Below are positions 57,108 to 64,000 of a stretch of DNA of 64,000 nucleotides, one piece after another. A program made the position numbers and the translations under genes. The notes under the pieces were generated by a model, which searched no databases, was not told the DNA's origin, and was given only the letters and a program-made list of their open reading frames with translations. Position 1 is the first letter of the stretch. Each line of letters opens with the position of its first letter. The stretch lies in the NCBI RefSeq assembly GCF_028743715.1, contig NZ_CP117996.1, positions 1,612,001 through 1,676,000 on the forward strand, written 5' to 3'. The stretch comes from Microbacterium sp. Clip185 (lineage in GTDB: Bacteria; Actinomycetota; Actinomycetes; Actinomycetales; Microbacteriaceae).

Positions 57108-58223
57108 ATGCCCGCTCCCATCGCCCTGCCCGAATCCGATCGCGTCCGGGGAGCCTCCGGGATCGAGGTGCGACGCCCGCTGCGCGTGCTGGCCTGGCTC
57201 TCGTTCCTGACGGAGGTCATCATCATCGGCACCGGCGGCGCGGTGCGGCTGACCGGCTCGGGTCTGGGCTGCTCTGAGTGGCCGTTGTGCACCCCGGAAT
57301 CCCTCGTCCCGCTTCCCGAGCAGGGAATCCACGGCCTGATCGAGTTCGGCAACCGGACCATGACGGGCGTGGTGGGGATCGTTGCGGTCGCGGTGGTCCT
57401 GCTCACGCTCCACGCGATCGCCGGCCGCCCCGCCGTCATGCGTGCGCTCGTGTTCGCCGGCGGCGGCATCCTCCTCGCCGTCCCCGTCTACGCACTGGCG
57501 GCGGCACTCGATCTGCCCGCCTTCGGTTTCGCCTCCGGCGCCCTTCTCGCCGCGGTCATCGCCGCCGCGATCGATGCGGGCAGACGACTGCCCCGACGCC
57601 GCGACCTGTCCACGCTCGCGTGGATCGTGTTGGCCGGTGTCATGGCTCAGGCGGTCGTCGGAGGGTTCGCAGTCCTCACCGACCTCAACCCCTTCCTCGT
57701 GGGTTTCCACTACACGTGCTCTTTGCTGCTCGTGTGCGTCGCCGCCGCCTATCTCGTGAGGCTCGATGCGACCGAAGGGCCGCGCACTCGGGTCGTGCCG
57801 CTGTGGTTCCAGATCGGAGCGCACGCCACCGGGCTCGTGCTCGCCGTGACGATCCTCTTCGGCGTGCTCACCACGGGGTCCGGCCCGCACTCAGGCGACG
57901 CCAACGTGATCCGCCAGGGGTTCGACGCCACGATCCTCGCCCACGTACACGCCTGGCCCGGCTACGTCCTCGCCGCTCTCGTGCTCGCGCTCACCGTCAG
58001 CGCCTGGGTCCTGCGTCTGCAGCCCAGACGCTGGCTGCTCGTGCTCGCCCTGGCGATCGCCGTGCAGGTCACGGTCGGCGTCTGGCAGGCGCGTGAAGGA
58101 CTGCCCGAGCTTCTCGTCGGCATCCACATGGTGCTGGCTTCGCTCTCCGCAGCCGCCTACACGGTCGTCGTCCTCCACCTCAAACGGCCCGCCGCATCCG
58201 GCGCGTCCTCAGCAGACGCATAG
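57108..58223 (+). CDS. ctaA: Heme A synthase (COX15/CtaA family)
   Basis: A 371-residue membrane enzyme that oxidises heme O to heme A for cytochrome aa3 oxidase. Eight membrane helices are seen. Heme-ligand His residues lie in [28 protein letters not shown] and GIHMVLASL. The first outside loop has the Cys pair [10 protein letters not shown] typical of the Bacillus-type enzyme. ATG 57108 follows GGAGGACAC. ctaB lies nearby at 58825-59754 and makes its substrate. Confidence 0.94.
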   Translation: MPAPIALPESDRVRGASGIEVRRPLRVLAWLSFLTEVIIIGTGGAVRLTGSGLGCSEWPLCTPESLVPLPEQGIHGLIEFGNRTMTGVVGIVAVAVVLLTLHAIAGRPAVMRALVFAGGGILLAVPVYALAAALDLPAFGFASGALLAAVIAAAIDAGRRLPRRRDLSTLAWIVLAGVMAQAVVGGFAVLTDLNPFLVGFHYTCSLLLVCVAAAYLVRLDATEGPRTRVVPLWFQIGAHATGLVLAVTILFGVLTTGSGPHSGDANVIRQGFDATILAHVHAWPGYVLAALVLALTVSAWVLRLQPRRWLLVLALAIAVQVTVGVWQAREGLPELLVGIHMVLASLSAAAYTVVVLHLKRPAASGASSADA

Positions 58224-58258
58224 ACGGATCATCGGGCACACCTGGACTGACCCGCGAG

Positions 58259-58279
58259 GGTTGCCAGGTCGCGGCAACC
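58259..58279 (+). other. Inverted repeat before the small membrane protein gene
   Basis: GGTTGCC-AGGTCGC-GGCAACC forms a 7-base-pair stem with a 7-base loop, 36 bases after the ctaA stop and 29 bases before the next start. It could be a weak terminator, an mRNA leader hairpin or an operator. Confidence 0.4.
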
Positions 58280-58307
58280 GTTGTCGCACGTTCGAGGAGT
58301 GATCCAC

Positions 58308-58739
58308 ATGACGACCCGCCCCCGCCTGTCCCGCAGCATCCCGTTCTGGGGGCTCGTCGCAGGCTCCGCCGCCGCCGTCGGCTTCGGCGCCTGGCTGACG
58401 ATCGACAAGATCTCGGTCATGACCTCAACTCTCACCGACGGCAGCGCGACCGGCGTCGAGGTCTACGCCGGTCAGGCGTGGGCCCTGTTCGGCGCCGTCA
58501 TCGCGGGTGCCGGCCTGGTCGGCCTCGTCGCGGCCCTCGCGCTCGGGGCCGCACGCAGCCTCTTCGCCCCGAAGGTCGACGTCGTCGAGTCCATCGCCTG
58601 GCAGGAGGAGCCGGGTCTTGAGACAGACCCCGTGGCGGTCGAGAACGCGCCGGAGGCTTCCGCAGACCCCGAAGGACCCTCCGCCGCTGCGGAGAACGAC
58701 GCCGAGACCCCCGCGGAGCAGCAGCCCATCACCCGCTGA
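58308..58739 (+). CDS. Hypothetical membrane protein, 143 aa
   Basis: A 143-residue protein with two membrane helices (SIPFWGLVAGSAAAVGFGAWLTI and AWALFGAVIAGAGLVGLVAALALG), a short extracytoplasmic loop, and an acidic, Ala/Glu/Pro-rich C-terminal tail that is probably disordered and cytoplasmic. I do not recognise a functional family. ATG 58308 follows GAGGAG (58294-58299). It sits between ctaA and ctaB, so it may belong with heme A or oxidase biogenesis, but nothing in the sequence proves this. Confidence 0.75.
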   Translation: MTTRPRLSRSIPFWGLVAGSAAAVGFGAWLTIDKISVMTSTLTDGSATGVEVYAGQAWALFGAVIAGAGLVGLVAALALGAARSLFAPKVDVVESIAWQEEPGLETDPVAVENAPEASADPEGPSAAAENDAETPAEQQPITR

Positions 58740-58763
58740 CCCGCGGACGCTGACGCTGACGCA

Positions 58764-58812
58764 ACGCGAAGATCCCTCGGACCCGTCTCACGGGGCCGAG
58801 GGATCTTCGCGT
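58764..58812. terminator. Long bidirectional hairpin terminator
   Basis: Arms of 17 bases (58764-58780 and 58796-58812) pair perfectly, with the core GAAGATCCCTCGG. The 15-base loop contains a further small hairpin, CCCGT-CTC-ACGGG. It lies between the small membrane protein gene and the convergent ctaB gene. Confidence 0.85.
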
Positions 58813-58824
58813 GTCGCGCCTGGA

Positions 58825-59754
58825 TCAGAAGGGCAGCAGAGGATCGATCGCGATCGCGACGAACAGCAGCGTCAGGTAGGTGATCGATGCGTGGAACACA
58901 CGCATCGGTCGTGGCTCCGTTCCCCGTACCGCGCGTGAGTACAGACGGTGGGACTCATAGAGGAACCATCCGCCGAAGACGAGCGCCGAGACCGAATACA
59001 CCATGCCCATGGAAGCGACCGGGATCAGCAGAAGCGAGCAGGCCACGGTCGCCCAGGCGTAGAGGATCACCTGGAGGCCCACCTGCGACCCCGACCGGGT
59101 GGCCCCCAACATCGGCACGTCGACGTTCTCGTACTGGTCCTTGTACTTCATGGACAGCGGCCAGTAGTGGGGCGGGGTCCACAGGAAGATCAGGACGAAG
59201 AGAATGAGCGGTGCCCACGACAGCGACCCCGTCACGGCAGACCAGCCGATGACGACGGGGAAGCAGCCTGCGATGCCGCCCCACACGATGTTCTGCTCGG
59301 TACGACGCTTGAGCAGGATCGTGTAGATGACGACGTAGAAGAAGATCGCGCCGGCCGACAGAGCGGCGGCCAGCCAGTTCGTGGTGATCAGCAGCCAGAC
59401 GGTCGAGACCACCGCCAGCGTCCACGCGAAGATCAGCGCGCCGCGAGGCGAGACTTCGCCGGTCACGAGGGGCCGGTTCACCGTGCGCTGCATGTGCGCG
59501 TCGATATCGCGATCGAGGTACATGTTGAACGCGGCGGCAGAGCCTGCGCTCAACGATCCGCCGATGACGGTCGCCAGCACCAGCCAGAGATCAGGAAGCC
59601 CGTTCTGCGCCAGGATCATCACCGGAACGGTCGTCACGAGCAGCAGCTCGAGCACGCGCGGCTTCGTCAAGGTGATGTAGGCGCGCACCTTCCGACCCAT
59701 CGGAGGACGGACAGCGGATGCGGGCTCGCCCTGGCTCGTCGTCATGATGTCCAT
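58825..59754 (-). CDS. ctaB: Heme O synthase (protoheme IX farnesyltransferase)
   Basis: A 309-residue UbiA-type prenyltransferase that adds a farnesyl group to heme B to make heme O. About nine membrane helices are seen. The allylic diphosphate site is [23 protein letters not shown] (first Asp-rich motif) and the second loop is [16 protein letters not shown] 59754 or ATG 59745 may be the start; neither has a strong ribosome binding site. TAGACT (59795-59790) is a likely -10. It is divergent from tkt, the common arrangement in actinobacteria. Confidence 0.94.
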   Translation of the reverse strand: MDIMTTSQGEPASAVRPPMGRKVRAYITLTKPRVLELLLVTTVPVMILAQNGLPDLWLVLATVIGGSLSAGSAAAFNMYLDRDIDAHMQRTVNRPLVTGEVSPRGALIFAWTLAVVSTVWLLITTNWLAAALSAGAIFFYVVIYTILLKRRTEQNIVWGGIAGCFPVVIGWSAVTGSLSWAPLILFVLIFLWTPPHYWPLSMKYKDQYENVDVPMLGATRSGSQVGLQVILYAWATVACSLLLIPVASMGMVYSVSALVFGGWFLYESHRLYSRAVRGTEPRPMRVFHASITYLTLLFVAIAIDPLLPF

Positions 59755-59891
59755 CTGCTGCGTTGTCGCCCCTCGTCAAGCTCCAGACCAGTCTATGCTG
59801 AAACCACACGCGCGCCTGCCGTGGTCCAGGCCCTCCGGGGTCGGACTCATCGGCCCTCTGTGGCGCACTCCTCTTTGTGAAAGGCGGTCCC
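59755..59891. promoter_or_regulatory. Divergent ctaB/tkt promoter region
   Basis: Two -10-like hexamers share bases: TAGACT on the minus strand (59795-59790) for ctaB and TATGCT on the plus strand (59794-59799) for tkt. tkt would have a leader of about 85 bases ending in the ribosome binding site AAAGGCGG. No clear structure was recognised in that leader. Confidence 0.45.
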
Positions 59892-61991
59892 GTGGCCGAT
59901 TTGCGTTGGGATGAGATTGATGCACGCGCCGTGGACACGGCCCGCATCCTCGCGGCGGATGCAGTGGAGAAGGTGGGCAACGGTCATCCCGGCACCGCGA
60001 TGAGCCTCGCCCCCGCCGCCTATCTGCTCTACCAGCGAGTGCTGCGCCACGACCCCGCCGACCCGCACTGGATCGGTCGCGACCGCTTCATCCTCTCCGC
60101 CGGGCACTCGTCCCTCACGCAGTACGTCCAGCTGTACCTGGGCGGATTCGGTCTCGAGCTCACTGACCTCCAGTCGCTGCGCACGTGGGGCTCGCTGACT
60201 CCCGGCCACCCGGAATACGGCCACACCAAGGGCGTCGAGATCACCACGGGCCCCCTGGGCCAGGGCCTCGCCTCATCCGTCGGCTTCGCCTACGCCGCCC
60301 GCTACGAGCGCGGCCTGTTCGACCCCGAGGCGCCGGCGGGCACCTCGCCGTTCGACCACTTCGTCTACGTGATCGCCGGCGACGGCGACCTGCAGGAGGG
60401 TGTCACCAGCGAGGCCTCCTCGCTCGCGGGCCACCAGCAGCTGGGCAACCTCGTCGTCATCTACGACTCGAACCAGATCTCGATCGAGGACGACACGAAC
60501 GTCGCCTTCACCGAGGACGTCGCCGCGCGCTACGAGGCATACGGCTGGCAGGTCCAGACCGTCGACTGGAAGAAGACCGGTCAGTACGTCGAGGACGTCG
60601 CCGAGCTGTACGCAGCGATCGAGCGCGCGAAGGGCGAGACCGACAAGCCGTCGCTCATCATCCTCAAGACGATCATCGGCTGGCCCTCGCCCGGCAAGCA
60701 GAACAGCGGCAAGATCCACGGCGCCGCGCTCGGTGCCGACGAGCTGGCCGCCACTAAGAAGGTCCTCGGATTCGACCCGGACAAGAGCTTCGACGTATCC
60801 GAGGATGTCATCGCCCACACGCGTGAGCTGGTGCAGCGCGGTGAGCAGGCGAAGGCCGAGTGGCAGAAGTCGTTCGATGCCTGGGCAGCGGCCAACCCCG
60901 AGCGCAAGGCGCTTCTCGACCGTCTCGAGGCGCGGGAGCTCCCCGCCGACATCGCCGACGCCCTGCCTGTCTTCGAGGCGGGCAAGGACGTGTCCACCCG
61001 CGCCGCCAGCGGCCAGGTGATCAACGCCCTCGCGGCGAAGCTGCCCGAACTGTGGGGCGGGTCGGCGGACCTTGCCGAGTCGAACCTCACCACGATCAAG
61101 GATGCGCGCTCGTTCATCCCGCAGGAGTGGTCGACGCACGAGTGGAGCGGCTCGCCCTATGGGCGCGTGCTGCACTTCGGCATCCGCGAACACGCCATGG
61201 GCGCGATCCTCAACGGCATTGTGCTCCACGGCCCGACGCGCCCGTTCGGCGGTACCTTCCTGATCTTCAGCGACTACATGCGCCCGCCGGTGCGTCTGGC
61301 CGCACTGATGAACATCCCCACGGTCTTCGTGTGGACGCACGACTCCGTCGCGCTCGGCGAGGACGGCCCCACCCACCAGCCGATCGAGCAGCTGGCGACG
61401 CTGCGCGCCATCCCGAACTTCTCGATGGTCCGCCCCGCCGACGCCAACGAGACGGCAGTCGTCTGGCTCGAGATGCTCCGCCGTACCGGCGGTCCCTCGG
61501 GCATCGCGCTCACCCGTCAGAACATCCCGGTGTTCGAGCGCGGCGACGGTGAGGCCTCCGGCGACGTGTTCGCCTCGGCCGACAACGCCGTCAAGGGTGC
61601 CTACGTCCTGGCCGAGGCGCCCGGCGGCACCCCCGACGTGCTGCTGATCGCGACCGGTTCGGAAGTGCAGCTGGCCGTCGAGGCACGCGCCGCTCTCGCC
61701 CAGGAGGGCGTGTCGGCGCGCGTCGTCTCGGTGCCCTCGCTCGAGTGGTTCGCCGAACAGGACGCCGAGTACCGCGAGTCCGTCCTGCCGTCCTCGGTCA
61801 AGGCGCGCGTCTCGGTGGAGGCGGGTTCGGCGCTGACCTGGCAGGGCATCGTGGGCGACGCCGGTCGCTCGGTCGCCATCGACCACTTCGGTGCCTCCGC
61901 CGACTACAAGACGCTGTTCCAGAAGTTCGGGATCACCACCGAAGCCGTCGTCACCGCCGCTCGCGAGTCCATCGCCGCGGCAGCCGAGTAA
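59892..61991 (+). CDS. tkt: Transketolase
   Basis: A 699-residue TPP-dependent enzyme that moves two-carbon units between pentose phosphates. [19 protein letters not shown] marks the N-terminus, [41 protein letters not shown] is the TPP/Mg motif (GDG...N), and the pyrimidine domain has [14 protein letters not shown] with the catalytic Glu. [13 protein letters not shown] [14 protein letters not shown] supplies active-site His. GTG 59892 follows AAAGGCGG. It is the first gene of tkt-tal-pgi. Confidence 0.96.
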   Translation: MADLRWDEIDARAVDTARILAADAVEKVGNGHPGTAMSLAPAAYLLYQRVLRHDPADPHWIGRDRFILSAGHSSLTQYVQLYLGGFGLELTDLQSLRTWGSLTPGHPEYGHTKGVEITTGPLGQGLASSVGFAYAARYERGLFDPEAPAGTSPFDHFVYVIAGDGDLQEGVTSEASSLAGHQQLGNLVVIYDSNQISIEDDTNVAFTEDVAARYEAYGWQVQTVDWKKTGQYVEDVAELYAAIERAKGETDKPSLIILKTIIGWPSPGKQNSGKIHGAALGADELAATKKVLGFDPDKSFDVSEDVIAHTRELVQRGEQAKAEWQKSFDAWAAANPERKALLDRLEARELPADIADALPVFEAGKDVSTRAASGQVINALAAKLPELWGGSADLAESNLTTIKDARSFIPQEWSTHEWSGSPYGRVLHFGIREHAMGAILNGIVLHGPTRPFGGTFLIFSDYMRPPVRLAALMNIPTVFVWTHDSVALGEDGPTHQPIEQLATLRAIPNFSMVRPADANETAVVWLEMLRRTGGPSGIALTRQNIPVFERGDGEASGDVFASADNAVKGAYVLAEAPGGTPDVLLIATGSEVQLAVEARAALAQEGVSARVVSVPSLEWFAEQDAEYRESVLPSSVKARVSVEAGSALTWQGIVGDAGRSVAIDHFGASADYKTLFQKFGITTEAVVTAARESIAAAAE

Positions 61992-62011
61992 GTACGAGGA
62001 GAAGCAAGAAC

Positions 62012-63118
62012 ATGAGCACCCCTACCGAACAGCTCGCCGCGGCGGGCGTCAGCATCTGGCTCGACGACCTCTCCCGTGAGCGCATCACGACGGGCAACCT
62101 CAGCGCGCTGATCTCGGACCGCACGGTCTCCGGCGTGACGACGAACCCGACGATCTTCGCCGGCGCCCTCTCCAAGGGCGAGGCCTACGCCGAGCAGGTC
62201 GCCACCCTCGCCGCTGCCGGCGCGGATGTCGACACGGCGATCTTCGAGATCACGACGGATGACGTGCAGGCGGCGTCCGACATCTTCCGCCCGGTGTACG
62301 ACGCCACCAACGGCGTCGACGGCCGCGTCTCGATCGAGGTCTCCCCCGACCTCGCTCACGACACCGCGGCGACCGTGGCACAGGCCAAGGAGCTGTGGGC
62401 CAAGGTCGACCGCCCCAACGCGCTGATCAAGATCCCCGCGACCAAGGCGGGACTGCCGGCGATCACCGAGGTCATCGGCGCGGGCATCTCCGTCAACGTG
62501 ACGCTCATCTTCAGCCTGGAGCGCTACGCCGCCGTCATCGATGCGTACCTGTCCGGTCTCGAGAAGGCGCGCGACGCGGGCATCGACATCTCCGGCCTGC
62601 AGTCGGTGGCGTCGTTCTTCGTCTCGCGTGTGGACACCGAGGTGGACAAGCGGCTCAAGGCCATCGGTTCGGACGAGGCGACGGCCCTGCTGTCCCAGGC
62701 GGGCCTCGCCAACGCACGTCTCGCGTACGAGCTGTTCGAGCGCGAGTTCGGCTCCCCGCGCGCGCAGGCTCTGCTCGAAGCCGGCGCGAACCTGCAGCGT
62801 CCCCTCTGGGCCTCGACCGGTGTCAAGGACCCGGCCCTTCCTGACACCCTCTACGTGACCGAGCTCGTCGCTGCGGGCACCGTGAACACGATGCCCGAGA
62901 AGACGCTCGAGGCCACGTTCGACCACGGCGTCATCGAGGGCGACACCATCACGGGCAACATCGAGGCGGCCCACGCCTTCTTCGATCAGCTCGCCGCCGT
63001 GGGCGTCGACTTCGCCGACGTGACCCAGACGCTTGAAGACGAGGGCGTCGAGAAGTTCATCGTGTCCTGGCACGAGCTGCAGGAAACGGTGGAGACGGCG
63101 CTCAAGGCTTCGCGATGA
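62012..63118 (+). CDS. tal: Transaldolase
   Basis: A 368-residue enzyme that transfers dihydroxyacetone units in the pentose phosphate pathway. [14 protein letters not shown], the Schiff-base Lys in [16 protein letters not shown], and [11 protein letters not shown] are visible. It is of the longer actinobacterial type. ATG 62012 follows GAGGAG. It is 20 bases after tkt, and its stop overlaps the pgi start (ATGA). Confidence 0.96.
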   Translation: MSTPTEQLAAAGVSIWLDDLSRERITTGNLSALISDRTVSGVTTNPTIFAGALSKGEAYAEQVATLAAAGADVDTAIFEITTDDVQAASDIFRPVYDATNGVDGRVSIEVSPDLAHDTAATVAQAKELWAKVDRPNALIKIPATKAGLPAITEVIGAGISVNVTLIFSLERYAAVIDAYLSGLEKARDAGIDISGLQSVASFFVSRVDTEVDKRLKAIGSDEATALLSQAGLANARLAYELFEREFGSPRAQALLEAGANLQRPLWASTGVKDPALPDTLYVTELVAAGTVNTMPEKTLEATFDHGVIEGDTITGNIEAAHAFFDQLAAVGVDFADVTQTLEDEGVEKFIVSWHELQETVETALKASR

Positions 63119-64000
63119 GCTTCGACATCCACCTCAGCGGCGACGTCCGCGACGTGGTGGAGGCGGAGCTGCCCGCTCTCGTCGACTCGCTGATCGCCTC
63201 CGGCATCACGGCCGGCGACCCGGACCTCTGGGGTCCGGATGCCGCTGCGGATGCTGCGGAACGGCTCGGCTGGGTGCAGGCGGTCACCGTGTCCCGCCCG
63301 CTCGTCGAGGAGATCGTGACGCTGCGCGAGGTCCTGCGCGCCGACGGCGTCACGCGCATCGTCCTCGCCGGGATGGGCGGTTCCTCCCTCGCTCCCGAGG
63401 TGATCGCCGCCACCGCGGGCGTTCCGCTGGTCGTGTTGGACTCCACCGCCCCGGGTGAGGTCGCCGCCGCCATCGGCGGCGACGCCGAGGCCGGGGGCCT
63501 CGCGCAGACCGCTCTGGTCGTCTCGTCGAAGTCCGGCTCCACGATCGAGACGGATTCTGCGAAGCGCGCCTTCGAGGCGGCCTACCGTGCAGCGGGCATC
63601 GACCCCGCGAGTCGCATCGTCGTCGTCACCGATCCCGGCTCACCGCTCGCCGAATCGGCGGATGCCGACGGCTACCGTCTGTTCACCGCTGACCCCACCG
63701 TCGGCGGGCGCTACTCGGCGCTGACGGCATTCGGTCTCGTGCCCGCGGGTCTGGCCGGCGTCGACATCGACGAGCTCCTCAACGAGGCAGAGGCGACGCT
63801 GCTCGAGGTCGCCATCGACGACCCACGCAATCCGGCGCTCGTCCTGGCGGCCGCCATCGCCGGCGGGGGCGCCGCCCGCAAGGACAAGCTCGGTCTCATC
63901 ACCGACGGCACCCACATCGTGGGGCTGCCGGGATGGATCGAACAGCTCGTCGCGGAGTCGACCGGAAAGAACGGCACCGGCATACTGCCCGTCGTCCTGC
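63115..64000 (+). CDS. pgi: Glucose-6-phosphate isomerase, 5' part (truncated by window edge)
   Basis: The frame is open from ATG 63115 to the last base, giving about 295 residues of a protein that is usually 530-560 long. It starts [26 protein letters not shown]. Sugar-isomerase hallmarks are [24 protein letters not shown] (phosphate-binding Ser/Thr loop), [15 protein letters not shown] (the GGRYS signature) and [12 protein letters not shown]. It follows tal with a four-base overlap, as in other actinobacterial tkt-tal-pgi-zwf operons. No frameshift is seen in the visible part. Confidence 0.93.
   Translation, partial: MSFDIHLSGDVRDVVEAELPALVDSLIASGITAGDPDLWGPDAAADAAERLGWVQAVTVSRPLVEEIVTLREVLRADGVTRIVLAGMGGSSLAPEVIAATAGVPLVVLDSTAPGEVAAAIGGDAEAGGLAQTALVVSSKSGSTIETDSAKRAFEAAYRAAGIDPASRIVVVTDPGSPLAESADADGYRLFTADPTVGGRYSALTAFGLVPAGLAGVDIDELLNEAEATLLEVAIDDPRNPALVLAAAIAGGGAARKDKLGLITDGTHIVGLPGWIEQLVAESTGKNGTGILPVVL

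Noticed and set aside
56879..57469. Upstream extension of the sufB frame through the ctaA gene
   Set aside because: Family-like sequence begins at 56878 with a strong ribosome binding site; the extension is antisense to ctaA.
1..64000. CRISPR arrays, IS elements, prophage or att sites
   Set aside because: No regularly spaced repeats, transposase or integrase genes, and no tRNA-associated direct repeat seen beside tRNA-Leu.

Overview
The window looks like a chromosomal housekeeping region of a high-GC Actinomycetota bacterium. The best guess is the family Microbacteriaceae, close to Microbacterium. This rests on protein character (RbpA, PafB/PafC, HelY, a CGNR regulator, an actinobacterial glgA/glgC pair), on strong G/C at third codon positions, and on many GTG starts. 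I see no IS element, integrase, CRISPR array, rRNA operon or prophage. Most of the window is ordinary conserved chromosome. I did not find a clear undescribed system and say so. The most unusual signals are a missing Pup-proteasome cassette, a strongly enriched octamer, and about twenty apparently leaderless genes.

Layout. 1-9000: the 3' half of polA, a DUF885 peptidase-like gene, an LLM oxidoreductase, the first of two SGNH hydrolases, several small enzymes, and an ECF sigma operon. 9081-12837: an AEC transporter, a DUF308 membrane protein, an atypical SDR, a GDPD esterase and rbpA. 12887-22682: a long leftward cluster, HAD - trmI - FKBP lipoprotein - pafB - pafC - tatA - tatC - helY - lnt. 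From memory it corresponds to the M. tuberculosis Rv2051c and Rv2092c-Rv2118c neighbourhood, but mpa, dop, pup, prcBA and pafA are absent. 22794-25851: a PAC2 protein, uppP and an M20 peptidase. 25978-26062: tRNA-Leu(GAG). 26141-37228: a DEAD helicase, the second SGNH hydrolase, an RNA 2'-O-methyltransferase, a sirtuin, a phosphatase, a Tat-exported phospholipase C-like enzyme, an EamA exporter between two regulator genes, a hydrolase, a DEDDh exonuclease and rpmE2.

37328-46517: a lone ABC ATPase, divergent glgA/glgC (glycogen), serB, a hydrolase, fabG, a DUF4190 gene, a DUF3099-small protein-SURF1 operon and an ABC-F ATPase. 46645-51639: an iron module. It has a rightward ferric-siderophore ABC operon (binding lipoprotein, two permeases, ATPase) and a convergent siderophore-interacting reductase. 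Each is preceded by a good DtxR/IdeR-type iron box, so the two units should be induced together when iron is low. 51659-56878: a MalY-like aminotransferase and the sufB-sufD-Rieske-sufC-sufT Fe-S assembly operon. 57108-64000: heme A synthase (ctaA), a small membrane protein, heme O synthase (ctaB), then tkt-tal-pgi of the pentose phosphate pathway. The last gene runs off the window.

Transcription signals. About twenty genes carry a TAnnnT hexamer, usually TAGnnT, exactly 6-8 bases before the start codon and no Shine-Dalgarno, which indicates leaderless mRNAs. I used this to set several starts. Operon genes are commonly joined by ATGA or GTGA 4-base overlaps. Convergent genes either overlap by 23-41 bases at their 3' ends or share a perfect GC-rich palindrome as a bidirectional terminator.
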